From Geosiphon pyriformis (Eukaryota; Glomeromycota; Glomeromycetes; Archaeosporales; Geosiphonaceae): a stretch of 64,000 bases of DNA. Within the stretch, counting starts at the first letter, position 1; every line of letters starts with the position of its first letter. Below are positions 42,854 through 55,430 of the stretch, one piece after another. Below the pieces are notes generated by a model, which was not told the origin of the DNA, searched no databases, and was given only the letters and a program-made list of their open reading frames with translations. The DNA lies in assembly GCA_016748015.1 (NCBI GenBank), contig JAAOMT010000135.1, positions 427,164 to 491,163 of the forward strand. Direction: 5' to 3'. The translations under genes were made by a program, and so were the position numbers.

Positions 42854-44330
42854 GAAAAATATTATCTGCTCCAACCAAAACAATTAGAACAGATAAACTT
42901 GAGAAATTTAGACTCACTACAACATATGCAGCTTAAAATGTTATTCAACAACTTCAATGACATTTTTGCCAGCAAAAATAAATTTGGCAGAACTGACATT
43001 ATCCAACACCAGATCAAAACTGGAGATGCAATGCCAATTAAGCAAAGAGCATACAGAGTACTACCAGCAAGTTATGAGATTATTTGACAAGAAATCAACA
43101 AAATATTAGACAATAGATTAATTCAACTGTCAATAAGTCCATGGTTTTTATCAGTTATATTGGTTCAGAAAAAAAATAGAAAGATTTGGTTTTGCATGGA
43201 TTACCAAAAACTTAATAAAGTAACAAAAGAAGATAACTATCTAACTCCAAAGATCCAAGAAATGTTTGATGTATTTGGAGAAAAGAAATGATTCTTGATA
43301 TTAGATTTAAATAGTGGTTATTGGCAGATAACCATAAATTCAGCTGACAAAAAAAACCACATTCACAACTAAAGAAGAGAATTTCGAATTTGAAGTAATG
43401 CTATTTGGCTTGATAAACACACCAGCCACATTCTAACAGTTAATGGAAATTGTTTACACTAAACTACTATAAAAATCAGTAGTTGTATATTTGAATAACA
43501 TCAATGTGTTCTCAAAAACATTTAATGATCATTTCTATTATTTACAGCAAGTGTTTGAAAGACTGAAAAGAGCAGGGCTAAAGTTAAATGCCAACAAATG
43601 CTTTTTTAGAAAAACAGAATTGAAGTTTTTAGGACATGTTGTAAGCAAAGACAGCATCAAAACAAATTTAGACAAAATTGAGATAGTTAAAAACTTTTCA
43701 GTACTTACCAACTTAACTAAACTATGAACATTCTTGGAATTTGTGAGTTACTATTACTGCTTCATCAAAGATTTTTCCAAACTGGCTTAGCCATTACACC
43801 AGCTTTAAACAAAGAACACCAAATATGAATAAATAGAAAACCAGCAAGAAGCTTTGGACACATTAAGAAGAAAGCTTATTCAAGCTCCAGTACTGATCTA
43901 TTCAGATTATAACAAGCCATTCATTATTACAACCAATATATCAGGTCAAGCATTAAGAGCTGTATTATCTCAAAAAAGACCAGATGAAAGAGAACACCCA
44001 GTAGTATATGCTAGTTGCAACTTAAGTCTAGCTGAAAAAAACTATAGAACTCTAACACTAAAACATTTAGCAATCTATTAGGCAGTTATGAAATAGAAAA
44101 AATACTTAAGCCAAAAATTCGACATATACACTGATTATAAAGAATTGATTTCAATTCAGAAGCAAAAATTTGGAGATAATTGTCATGCTAGATAGAAAAT
44201 AGAACTTTTACCATTTAATTATACAGTATATTACAAAAAAGGAAAAAAAAATGGAAATGCTGACAGTTTGTTACAGATAAAACAAATCTAAGAACATTTA
44301 AATCAAAAAATATAACAAAAGATGAATACA
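42854..44330 (+). pseudogene. pol: A2 reverse transcriptase and RNase H
   Basis: RT: RNLDSLQHMQLKMLFNNF, KIWFCMDYQKLNKVTKEDNY, ILDLNSGYWQITIN (with a one-base gain near 43352), YLNN (43488-43499; both Asp lost), FLGHVVSKDSIKTN. RNase H: ITTNISGQALRAVLSQKR, HPVVYASCNLSLAEKNY, KHLAIY, YTDYKELISIQKQ. Many stops. Clearly dead. Confidence 0.83.
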
Positions 44331-45700
44331 CAAAAATATCAACAACTTTAACATTTTATAAATACTCAACAGCTCAAAAAAAAATTATCTCAAAAGAAAT
44401 AAAACCATATCAAACAACAGTCCAAATATTTTATTACTTACCAAGATATACTTTATCAGAAAAACAGAAAGAATTCAGATCAATCAACCAGAGTAATTAC
44501 AGAACCAGAAAAAAAAACAATATTATTCAATATATATTCTAATCCAACAGCAGAACATTTTCACAAAGAAACAATCATAAAAAGAACCAGAAAAAGATAC
44601 TATTGGCTATCAATGTATCCAGACATTATCTAATATGTTCAAAATTGTGATGTTTGTCAAAGAAGAGAAGAAACAAGACTCAGTAAGCCTTTGAGACCAA
44701 TTAAAGTAAAACAATTATTTGATCACATTGGAATTAACTTAGTCAGATCATTAACAATAACCAGCAAAGGCAACAGATATATAGCAATAGTCATGAATTA
44801 TCTTATTAAGTGACCAAAAGCAAAAGCCATTTAAAAAACAGATGCAAAATTTGTTGCCGAATTTGTTTATCAAGATTTGATTTGTTAATATGGATGCCCA
44901 AAAGAATTACTATCTGACCAAGAAACTCACTTTGTAAATAAAACATTAGCAGAATTAAGTCAAAAATTTAGAATAAAAAAATCATTATCATCATATCATC
45001 CACAAACCAACAGCTTAGTTGAAAGATTCAATAGAATATTGTGTGAAGCAATTGCCAAAATCAGCCAAAAAAATCAAAACAAATAAGATTTATTTATATT
45101 ATCAGTATTATTTGCTTATTGGACAATGAAGCAAAACACTACACAAACAACACCATTTGAATTAGTATACAGTAGAACAGCAATATTACCAATTAAGATA
45201 GAAGTCAACACATATCCAACTGAACCAATAACAAAAGACAATTTTCAAGAAACATTATTAAGAAAAACATATGATTTAATAGAAACACTAGAAAACAAAT
45301 GACAAAAAGCAGCTGATAATATTCAAAAGTCACAAAAAAAACAAAAAAAAAGACATGATAACCAACTATTGGATAAACTAGTTGAATTCAGAATTGGAGA
45401 CAAAGTATTATTACATCATACCAAAGCAAAATAACAATAGAGTGGAAAATTTGATTCCAAATAGAATGAACTATTTCACATAAAAAAAATTCTAAAAAAT
45501 AAAGCTTATAAATTAAGATAAAACAACAAAATCTTAGCCAAAGCAGCACATGATGATTGACTGAAATCATATTATCATATAGTATTATTATCCACCAATA
45601 ATATTCCACAACTGGGAATACAATAAATACTAATCCAACTAGATGAGATTTTACAAAATTTGAAACCAATTATAATTATTGAACCAAACACATTAAATTA
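44331..45700 (+). pseudogene. int: A2 integrase with GPY/F remnant
   Basis: MNTQKYQQL (ATG near 44321), NIYSNPTAEHFHKET, NCDVCQRREE, GINLVRSLTITS (first catalytic Asp is Asn), LLSDQETHF, LVERFNRI. FRIGDKVLLHHTKAK and LFHIKKILKNKAYKLR mark the C-terminal module. Stops throughout, mostly TAA or TGA for Gln or Trp. Confidence 0.82.
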
Positions 45701-46398
45701 AACAACCAAAAGAGTATATAAAGACATAGTATACATGACAAAAACAACAAAAAAAATAAAAATACTAGATCATATTTACATCTTAGCTCAACAATTGTTT
45801 CAGGCCTTAAACTAACAACAATTAAACATGAAAATTGTCATCAACTACCAAGCAATCTGTTATTAAAACACCAAACAAAAAAAAAGTACATCATATCAGC
45901 AACCACAAAAACAATCAAGAAACTGGTCAGATAAAATAGTAGAAAAAATAAAGAACACTTTTGGGAAAATACTCATTATGATTTCAACAGAAAAACTTTC
46001 AAAAATAATTGGAAACAATGAACAAAACAACTTCCAATACCATACTACTACTATTAGTTGGAACAAAAGTTAAACATTCAGAAATTATATCTTAATAAAG
46101 CCAAAAGAATATTCAATCAAGAAATAATACGAAATATTGAAAATATTATCAGAAAGAAAACAAATCTAATATTACATATTAGAACAATCTATCAACTACA
46201 CATAATATTTCAAAATTACCCAAAAATATTGTTGCACTCTAACATGGAAACAATCACCATTAACCAATGGAGAAGAATAAAAAACACACAAATTGAAGAT
46301 AAAAAAACAAAATTGAACAAACAGTATTAAAAAAAAAGTATTAGACTTAATTCAAAGTAAAAATTTCGACAAAGCTCAATATTAAAAGGAAGAAATAA
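45701..46398 (+). pseudogene. A2 ORFx remnant
   Basis: Matches A1 and A3 ORFx: YILAQQLFQAL, LNIQKLYLNKAKRIFNQEI, YQLHIIFQNYPKILLHS, ETITINQWRRIKNTQIED and the final FDKAQY before TAA. Several stops and shifts. Followed by the purine tract AAAGGAAGAAATAA. Confidence 0.6.
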
Positions 46399-47214
46399 TA
46401 TTACTTATAAAAAAAACATATAAAAAAAATAGAAAAAAGCAAATAAACCAATAGGAGAATAGTAGTTAATAGATGAGCAGCTTAATAATGTAGAGCAATA
46501 TTAAAAATTATAGCATATTGCTTAGCAATATGAAGCAATATTAGAAAATTAAAGCACATTGTTTAAGAAATTATAGCACATTACTTGGGAATGTGAGCAA
46601 TTTCATAGAACCTAAATTATGTATATATAATAAGAACATTAGAAGCAGAAGAAAAATAATTACCAAGACCTCCTCATTACTACATTTCTATTGGAATTAT
46701 TAATATTAATAAATAATTATTTACTATCTAAATTACTTTCCCCACTATTAACACTTTATGTTAATAGTATCTAATACTTGATCACACTAAAACAATAGCT
46801 TTTGATCATGGCTATTGATGAGATATTAACATTTATTGTCTTGGCTTATTTTTTTTATTTTTTTTTCCTTCTTTTATTATTTTTTTGTTGTTTGCTAATT
46901 GATTAAAAATTCAGCACTGAATTATTGATGTTAAGGATTGCCTGGTAAAAGATCTCTGTGAGTAGGTAAAACAAATAAAAAATATGAATTGCTTACCAAA
47001 AAAATACTGGTCATTAAGCTAAAAAAGAAATTAACAGAATTGTGATTCTAAGAAGCTACAAAAACAACTATTGAATTTTTGTCTATTATACAAAAGACTT
47101 CAATCAAAACTTTCAGACAACCAAAACTTTTAGATATTACCAACGAAATTAACTATTAAGCACCAAGTTACAGGTTTGTTATTTGATTTGAGACCCCAAA
47201 TATCACCTGTAACA
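46399..47214 (+). repeat. A2 3' LTR (816 bp)
   Basis: TATTACTTATAAAAAAAACA...CACCTGTAACA. Contains a perfect 19-bp palindrome-like repeat CATATTGCTTAGCAATATG at 46514-46532 and TATGTATATATAA near 46619. The 3' flank is LINE-a. Confidence 0.9.
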
Positions 47215-48873
47215 GCATTTTAGTGATAAAGTAAATTTAAGTTTTGGGAATTCAAAAAGAGTTGCTAACCAATTTGTTGATATGAATACTGACAATAATA
47301 CTAATAATAAGAGTAAAAATCAGTCAGATTCTAGAATAAATACACCTAAGACCAAAAAAGTCAATGCTTATGTTGTTCTTAATTCTTCAATCAGCTCTTT
47401 GGTTTATGATATAAATAATAAAAATGAAATTTTTTTCCCACCTACCTATTTTTTTGGACTAAAAATGAATTAACTCAAAAATTGTTAAAATCCAGATAAA
47501 AATTGCTATCAAAAAATCATTTACTTTGAATATTAATTTTTTTGCAGTAAAAGACAAATCAATGACCATAAAAACTCAATTAGTTAGAAATTTTTTTTCA
47601 ACAATCAATGGTTTTGGGAGACTATTATTTTCTTAAATTTGAAAAGATTATCAGATTTACATTTATTTTAGAGGAAAGCATGAAAAAAGCTGTATTATTG
47701 GCTAAAAAAAGAGAAATCAAGGTAAATAGCAATCTTAAAAGACAAGAAATTAGGTCAAATTGGACTGTAATAATCAAAAAAATTCTCATAGATATGTCTA
47801 AAGAAATGATCGTCGCTGCCATTGCTGAATATGGTCAAATTATGCCGATCAAATTGCAACTAATTGGAATATAACAAAAAATTGTGATTAAGTTTGCCAA
47901 ATTATGATATTTGAACATCAAAAAATCAGTTTAGGGCACTTTTATTTATCTTGCTAGTAAGAACAACTGTACATAATTTTGGAACTTTTTTGGAAGAAGC
48001 TAATAAAAAAACTTATATATAAATTAATTATTTGAAACTAGCAATAAGGTTTGCTGTATTGTAATTGGTTTTGAATCAGAAAAAAAACTGGATTCTGTTT
48101 TTCACATAAAATTTATTTTTGGTGGTGTAAAATTATTTTGGGTTAGAATAGATTTGATTTAGTGTAAAAAATATGGACATTTCAGGTATTCTGCTTTAGA
48201 ATATAATATATCTGATGTTTTTGCTTATCTTTTTCCAAAAATATTTAAGAAATTTGTTTCAGATAAGAATTGTTTTCAGTTTGCCAAACTGTATACCAAA
48301 AAGAGTGTCCTTATTTCTTGTCTTACTGTTTTTAGTAGCAAATTTTGGGCTTATGTGATTTCACTTGCTGTTTTTTTTAAAAATACTTGCTTTGGTTTTG
48401 GTTTTTTTTTCTGATACTTTATATAGTAAAAAAAGTGTGTCTGTTTTTTAGAATAATTTATTAATTGATGGCTATCTAGCTTCTTTAAAATGCTCTTTGA
48501 AACTTTTGGCAGATCAAGTATCAAATATTGTGCAAAAGTTAAACAGTATAGATCTGATGTCTGTTTTTTAATCTCTTTTTTTTGATGTATATGTTCTTGC
48601 AAATTCAAAATCAAATTTGAATATGGCTTTAAATAACTCATCCAAGTTACCTATTTTTCTTTCTTTGACTGTAAACAGTATGATTTTGGATTTGAGTTTT
48701 AGCAGATTAAAGGTTCTAATCACTAAAATAAGTAAGTTGGAATCTAAAATGGTGGTTCTTAAAGTTTTTGTTAGTTTGGTTTTGGTGAGATTGGATTGGT
48801 TGTGTGTTGGCTTGAACTTTTTTGTGAATTCTTTCTCTCAATAAATAAGTTTGTTTAAAAAATAGCTATATGT
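47215..48873 (+). pseudogene. LINE-a ORF1 remnant (RRM-like and zinc knuckle)
   Basis: Degraded ORF1 of a non-LTR element. Recognisable parts in changing frames: a Ser/Asn-rich N-terminus (47282-47473), an RRM-like part (SNWTVIIKKILIDMSKEM, IAEYGQIMPIKLQLIG, 47757-47873), a zinc-knuckle trace CKKYGHFRYS at about 48165, and a C-terminal helical part LKVLITKISKLESKMVVLKV (48700-48770) ending at TAA 48841-48843. The pattern is like ORF1 of LINEs in Glomeromycotina, from memory. ORF1 proteins bind element RNA. Confidence 0.65.
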
Positions 48874-49862
48874 TGTTACAGGTAATTATTTGGGTGGGTA
48901 AAATAGATAACAAACCCATAATTTGGTGCTTAATTAATGTAATAGTGTTGGTTTCTAAAGATTTTGTATCTGAAAATTTTGGTTAAGTCTTTTGTATAAT
49001 AAACAGAGATTTAATGGTAATATCTTTTGGTGCTGTTTTAAGTTTTTTTTCTCAACCTTCAAGTTGGTATGCTTTGGTATCTGTCATTTTCTAGAATATC
49101 TATATTTTATCAATTTTTTTCTCAACTTAATGGCCAGTATCTTCTGGTAAGCTATCCTCAATTCTGAGTGTTTATCTTTATTCCTGGGTCTTTTACTAGT
49201 GCTATTTTTTAATGTCAGTATCTTACATATTAATTCTTTTAATCAATTAGTAAATCAACAAAACAACAAAATAAAATAAAATAAAATAAAATAAAATAAA
49301 TAAAAATAAAATAAAATAAAATAAAAGAAAAAAAAAATTAATATTCCATCAATAATTATGATCAAGAGCTATTGGTCCAAAATAGTTAAATATTAAATCT
49401 TATTAACATAGAGTATTAATAGTGATAAAAGTGATTAATATTCTTAATCAAGTAATAATAACATGGATTTGATAATAATAAATAATTTTATTAATAAAAA
49501 AATAATTTTACTTCAAGTTATAAAAAATTATCTTTTAAAAGAAGAATATTGTTCTAAATTAATAAAACTTTATTGAATTTTCCAGGAATTATTTTTTCTG
49601 TTTTTAATACTCTTGCTATATATATAATTTATGTTATACAAGATTCTGCATATTTATAAGCAATGTGCCATAATTTCTTAAGCAATGTGTTTGTAATTTT
49701 TAATAATGTGCTTATTATTAAGCAATGTGCCATAATTCTCTAACAATGTGCTTTAATTTACTGACAATGTGTTTACATGCTAAATACTATTCTCTTATTA
49801 ATCTATTTTTTACTATTTATTTTTTCTACTATTTTTCTTGTATATTTTTTCTATGAATAACA
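48874..49862 (-). repeat. Solo LTR of family A inside LINE-a (989 bp)
   Basis: On the + strand TGTTACAGGTAATTATTTGGG...ATGAATAACA, a reversed family-A LTR. Flanks ATGT (48870-48873) and ATAT (49863-49866) differ by one transition. About 150 bp longer than A3 LTRs, partly through an (AAAAT)n run at 49261-49325. Several AGCAATGTG repeats at 49658-49770. Inserted between ORF1 and ORF2. Confidence 0.88.
49261..49325 (+). repeat. (AAAAT)n microsatellite
   Basis: About a dozen AAAAT units with one irregular unit, within the solo LTR. Other family-A LTRs have a pyrimidine-rich run here on the LTR strand (8668-8720 in A1), so this is probably a local expansion. Confidence 0.85.
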
Positions 49863-51494
49863 ATATAATATCAAAGAAATAAACAATTTGGCAAAATAGA
49901 GAGATATAATCAGGTGGCATATTGAATTTAATAATTGAATTTTTATTATTACTAAGATTAAGCTAAAAAAATAGGCTAAATTTTAGATTAAAAATAGATT
50001 CTAAAATATAAAGGTTTTTGTTTCTGATTTAAATACTGGTTATGTGAATGCTAGAATAGTAATAATAATAAACAATACTCTAGCTTGATATGTATTCAAA
50101 GTTTTTAAGATTCCTAGTTATTTTATTTCAGTCCATTTGCTGTTCAGTGACAAAATTTCAGTGACAATTTTAGGTTTATATGTTGATGTTTTGGCTAAGA
50201 TGTGATTTGATCAAGCTTGTGAAGTGAATTTCTTCATTGTTAAAGTAATTAATTCAAGTTTTTATGTTGTGTTGAGTGATAACTTTAATAAAAATAGAAA
50301 AAAATAAAATATAAGTTTTAAAAAATGTTTTAATTTGGGTTTATACAACTTTTTCTTAAATGAAACAGCTGTTAAGCTTCCTACTTAGCACAATTCAAGA
50401 GATGTGAAAAAGACTATTGACTATATTTTAGTTAGTAAATATCTCTTATCAATTGTAGTTACTCAGAATATAGATAATATGTTTGATTTTTTTTAATATT
50501 AATTATATAACTATCATAATTTCTCTTGGTTTTGAAGATTTTTTAAATAAATATCTGAACATAATTTGAAAACATACCAATAAAAACCAATAAAAGTTTA
50601 AAATCAAGGATGCAGATAAAATTAAATAGGCCTGTTTTAGAAATTGTGTTTTCAATAAGCTGTTTAAAGTTATGAATAGATTCACATATGTTAAAAGTTT
50701 TAATGATTTAAATACTATATAAGAAAAGTTAAAGGAAATAATAATAGATTTGGCTGATACTACTTTTTTTAAGTTTTGGTTCAAAGAATTTAGGTGTTCT
50801 GTAAACAAGAAATTATTGAAGTTTCACAGACTAAAATTGCTGGTCACAAAGATTGTAAGAAAATTAAGCATAAATAATAGGTCTAATTATGATTGTTTTT
50901 TCAAAAAGTGGCTAATACTAGATAATATAAAGACTTTCAAGATAGACATTATGATTTAAAATAATGTAAATATAGGTAATGTGTTGAAACAGTTGTTATT
51001 AATCAAAAAGAAATACAGAAAGTCAAAATATTGTAAATCAAAAATAGCTAAGAATGCAGCCATTAAAAAAGCAATTGAAAAGTAAATGAATAATTTCAGT
51101 TCTAACAAGAACAACATAATAAGAAGTGTGCTAAAGAAACCTTTTTTTAAAGTGGTCCTGAATTATTTGGTTATTGGAAAAAAGTTGGTTCTAAAGCCAA
51201 ATAAAGTAAAAAATAGTGTTGATGAAATCATAGTAAATTGGACAAGAAAACAAAAGATATTATTAGTGCTGCTTATTATATAGTCTTGCTAATATGAGCC
51301 ATTGAATTATGTCAAAGAAGACACTTTTTTTAATGTAATGGATGAAATTAGCTTCAGTAATTGATAAGTTATCTAATAGTAAAGTGGTTGGTTTATTTGA
51401 TATTTTATATAAACTATGGAAGCATTATAACAATAGAATGCTAAAATGTTTTTTGGATCTGTTCAATTCTTGTTTAACATTTGACTTTTAACCT
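49863..51494 (+). pseudogene. LINE-a ORF2 remnant: endonuclease, linker, RT start
   Basis: An APE-type endonuclease is visible at 49900-50500: NARIVIIINNTLA, ISVTILGLYVDVL, VVLSDNFNKN (normally GDFN), then KTIDYILVSKYL. A linker follows (LKLLVTKIVRKL, KKYRKSKYCKSKIAKNAAIK, IIRSVLKKPFFKVVLNYLV, NWTRKQK, 50700-51265), and the first RT block, VIDKLSNSKVVGLFDILYKL (51350-51415). It ends abruptly at about 51494, where a LINE in the opposite direction begins. Stops and shifts throughout. Confidence 0.75.
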
Positions 51495-53872
51495 TTATTT
51501 AAGTAATTAACAAACTTTTTCTTGAGATAACTTAATAAATATTCTTTTTTTGATCTAGCACTTACAGTAAAAATTAAGACCAGATATATCTTTGTCAGAA
51601 TTATACATATCCAACACAGCTTGACTATTTGTAAACAAGATAATAGAACTAAAAGCAAATATGCAATCCAAAGCAAGAGTAATGGCCTGCAGTTCTACTA
51701 AAGTTAAGAACAATAAACTATTTATCTTAATTCTAATACTTACATTAACATTCGAAAAATAAGCAACAGCACTACTATAAACATCCATCAATTTCAACCT
51801 CTTAATAAAACCATTCATGTAAACTTTTATGACATCTAGCCTGGAATTCAACAAATGTTTTCAAACATAACTAAAGTCACAAAAATAGTCATAAAAAGAT
51901 AACCAAGAGTCCAAAATCTTACTATTTGTCAAACCATCTTTTTCAATAAACTTGACAAGTAAAACAAACCAAAAAAAACCAGATTTTTAAGATCCAGCTT
52001 TTTTTATCTGCAAAAAGTGTTCCATATAAACCACTTACTGTAATAATTCAGAAGTTGGTTCACAAAAATAATGTCATATTTTTTAAGAGATCCCAATACA
52101 TCTATATATCTGTCTAAGCTTAATACATCCAACACCATAATATTGCTTTTAGACTAAAAAACATTAGGCAAATTACCATTCAAAAACAAATTGCACAAAA
52201 CAAAAGCATGTGTTGTATTTGCCAAAAAACAATTCACAGAATCAATTGACAATCTAACTAGAACTTAAAAAAACTGTTAAAGCATCCAGTTAACAGTCTG
52301 CAGATCTATGGCTCTGTGCTTAAACAAACTGCTAAAAATTTTATTAGCATTGGCAAAATTAATCAAATTAGCCACCAAATTCTTAGCCAGCATCTGTTTA
52401 AAAGTTCACAGATTATACAAATCAGGATAATACAAAGCATTATTAGAGAAGTCTTTAGGCAAATTAGTCTTAATTTTCAATTTTTTTTTTAATATTTTGT
52501 TTTATTTTTCATACACACTCCTTAAAACACAACTGAACTGTAATTTATAACCAATTATGGACTGTAAAACAGCAGATACTAAGTACAAAAACTGTTTCTC
52601 AATAATGGTCTTTCTCAATATTACATTTAAAAAAAATTTAACATTTGAATAAATCTTGGCTAAGCTTGGTTTAAATAGACTGGTTGTTAACAAAAAAATT
52701 CCCAAATATCTATGTGATTTGCCTTTTTTGGTCACTAAAATTCTTGAACCATTGATAGATAGCAAAGTCTCTTTGGCTTCTTGGTTAATTGAAATAATAA
52801 CTGTTTTATCTATATTAATTAAGATATTATTAAATAAAAAAAACTTACTTGTAATGTTCAAAATTTGTTGTGTAGCTGTCATACAATTTTCAATCCAAAT
52901 AATATTATCAACAAAAGCATCTGCAGCAAAAAAAAAGCTTTGCTATTTCTAAAATTAATTTTACTAGTTCTTATAAAAAACTTGGAACTTATTTTGTAGC
53001 CATATAAATATTTATGCTACTTAACTTTGCATAACAAAGGGTTGTAAAAAATTCTCTACAACAGTAGTAAAAAGGCCTCCCCTTAATCCAAATTATCATG
53101 AACAGTATACCTATCTATAAGTTTAAAGTTCATTATTATCTAATTAATCTAATTATTGTGTATACTTTCAAAAAACTCAATAAAGTAAGGACATCTTAAT
53201 CCTAGCCAAGCTGTTATATAAATAGAACTACTCAACAGAATCTTATGCCTTATATATATTCTAAAGAACCAGTTACAACTCTCTGGTCTTTTTCAAAACA
53301 TTTTTGACAATTAAACTAATAGCAAAGATTAGAGTTTGAGTAAACATGCTTTTTAAAACTGAAAAGTTATTACTTGCAAAATGCCAAATTTACTGTAAAC
53401 CAAAAAAATCCTATCTAAAAGAATTTTAGACAAGACCTTTTAGACAGTCTTAATTAAGGCTATTGGTTTGGTATTTGTAAAAGTTTTTTTCTAATTATAT
53501 GACTTTGATATTATTAAAATTTAGGCTTTTTTCTATTGTATAGAAACTACACTTAATATCAAACACACATTGAAAATATCCAACAGACCACCCAAGACCT
53601 GCTTATTACTATGTTTTCAGAGCTTATTAAAAATACCAGATAAACTGACAGTCTTTTTATTAGGCAAATTTTTGATGATCTAGAAAAACTTACTAAAATT
53701 GACATTATATATTATTTTTGAAAAGACATTATTGTTTACATAATTCAGAGAAGCATATTAACTAGACCAATAATTATACAAAGCATTAAGCACTACATGT
53801 TTTCTTATTTATTTCTTTAAATCTTATTAACCATAGATTTAATCTTTTATGACTTTAAAACCAGCTAATTAT
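51495..53872 (-). pseudogene. LINE-b ORF2 remnant: RT and RNase H
   Basis: Read right to left from 53872. Linker end and first RT block (LPNKKTVSLSGIFNKL near 53650), TNTKPIALIKTV (53490), a degenerate block 53330-53000 (RIKMSLLY, LRGGLFTTVVENF), then a clear RT stretch 52882-52502 with GKSHRYLGIFLLT. Last is RNase H at 51854-51555: VELQAITLALDCI, IILFTNSQAVLDMY. The Asp of the first YxDD block appears as FFFAADAFVDNI near 52910. Stops at A/T-rich codons are frequent. Its 5' part continues at 63888-64000, beyond A3. Confidence 0.75.
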
Positions 53873-54712
53873 TGTTACAAGTAATTATTTGGGGTCTCAA
53901 ATCAAATAACAAAACCTGTAACTTGGTGCTCAGAAGCTATTTGCAATAATAGTGATCTGAAGATATTGTTATCTGAAGGTTTTGGTTAAGTTCTTTGTAT
54001 AATAGACAGAGATTTAATAGTTATTTATCTGTAGCTTTCCAGAATTACAATTCTGTTAATTTCTTTCTTCAGCTTAATGGCCAGCAATCCTCTAGTAAGT
54101 AATCTGTAATTCTTTACATGCTCTATCCACTCACAGGGGTCTTTTACCAGGCAATTTTTGATATCAATAATTCAGTGCTTAATTCTTAATCAATTAGTAA
54201 ACAACAAAGAAGAAAATACAAAAAAAATAAAGAAAAGATAAAAAAAATAAACCAAGGCAATTTTACAAGTTAATAGCTTATTAATAGTCATGATCAAGAG
54301 CTATTGTTCTAGTGTGGTTAAGTATTAATTACTATCAACATAAAGTGTTAATAGTGAAAAATAGATTAATATAGTAAATAATTATTTATTGATTTTTGTA
54401 ATATAGAAGATTGCTTAGATCAAATCTAAATTAAAAGATCTGTTTTTTCTTCTTCTAATGCTACTGCTATATATACATAATTAATGTTCTATAAAATTGC
54501 TCATATTTTCGAGCAATGTACTATGATTTCTTAAACAATGCTCATATTGCTGAGCAATATGCCTTAATTTTCTAATATCATTTCATATTGCTAAGCAATA
54601 TGCCATAATTTCTGACATTGCTCCACATTGCTGAGCAATATGCTTATGTGCTAACTACTACTCTCCTATTAGTTTACTATTTCTATATCTGTTTTTCTTT
54701 TTATGAGTAATA
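53873..54712 (-). repeat. A3 3' LTR (840 bp)
   Basis: On the + strand TGTTACAAGTAATTATTTGGG...ATGAGTAATA. Contains four units of about 41 bp at 54502-54642, three of which carry a 19-bp inverted repeat. Confidence 0.93.
54502..54642. repeat. Array of palindromic 41-bp units in A3 3' LTR
   Basis: CATATTGCTGAGCAATATG at 54543-54561, CATATTGCTAAGCAATATG at 54584-54602, CACATTGCTGAGCAATATG at 54624-54642, and a degenerate one at 54502-54520. Spacing is 40-41 bp. Two are perfect 9-bp arms around one base. The 5' LTR has the same array (63677-63817). Confidence 0.92.
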
Positions 54713-55430
54713 TTATCTCCTTCTTTTAATATTGAGCTCCATCAAAATTCCCATTTTGAATTATGTTAAATACTTCTTTTTCAAGTAGCATCTGTTCTAC
54801 TCTACTCTTTATTTCTTTAATTTGTGAGTTGTTTATTCTTTCTTATTGGTTAATGGTTATTGTTTCTATGTCAGAGTGTAACAATACTTCTGAGTAGTTT
54901 TAAAATATAGTGTATAGTCAATAAATAGTCTTGATATGTAATATTAAGTTTGTTTTCTTTTCAATAATGTTTTCAATGTTCTGGATTATCTCTTGATTGA
55001 AAATTCTCTTGGATTTGTTAAGATATAACTTTTGAATATCTACTTTTTGTTCCAATTAATAATAGCAGTATGGTATTGAAAATTGGTCTATCTATTTGTT
55101 CTAATTTTCTTTTACTAGTTCTTCTGTTAAAACCATGATAATTATTTTTTCAAAAGTGTTCTTTACTTTTTCTACTATTTTATTTGACCAGTTTATTAAT
55201 TGTTTTTGTTGTTGTTAGTATAGTGTACTTTTCCCTTTTTGTTTGGTGTTTTGATAACAGATTGTTTGGTTGTTGACAATAATTTCCATGTTTATTTGCT
55301 ATTGACTTAAAGCCTGAAACAATTGTTGAGCTAAACTGTGGATATGGTCTGGTATTTCCATTTTTTTTGTTGCTTTTGTTGCATATACTGTATCTTTATA
55401 TACTCTTTTGGTTGTTCAATTTGATGTGTT
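54713..55430 (-). pseudogene. A3 ORFx remnant
   Basis: Shares with A1 and A2: AQQLFQALSQ, VDIQKLYLNKSKRIFNQEI, SDIETITINQ, LLEKEV, and the C-terminal GNFDGAQY before TAA, next to the purine tract AAAAGAAGGAGATAA. Several stops. Supports ORFx as an ancestral part of family A. Confidence 0.6.

Larger units (their letters stand above)
41220..47214 (+). mobile_element. A2: family-A retrotransposon, 3' half (5' half outside window)
   Basis: Starts inside the Cys-rich domain where B2 was inserted (GCATGCTGTGGCAACA compares with GCATGCTGTGGCAATG of A1 at 12265) and runs to the 3' LTR end at 47214. More decayed than A1: many stops, and Glu to Lys, Gly to Arg or Glu, and Asp to Asn changes. It is the oldest LTR element in this nest, as it holds B2 and all B2's inserts. 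Confidence 0.9.

Noticed and set aside
47215-53872. Single LINE inverted by twin priming
   Set aside because: Twin priming gives fragments head to head, while these are tail to tail and overlap in the first RT block.
54502-54642. MITE or small DNA transposon formed by the inverted repeats
   Set aside because: The palindromes are only 19 bp, repeat regularly, and occur at the same place in both LTRs of A3, so they are part of the LTR.
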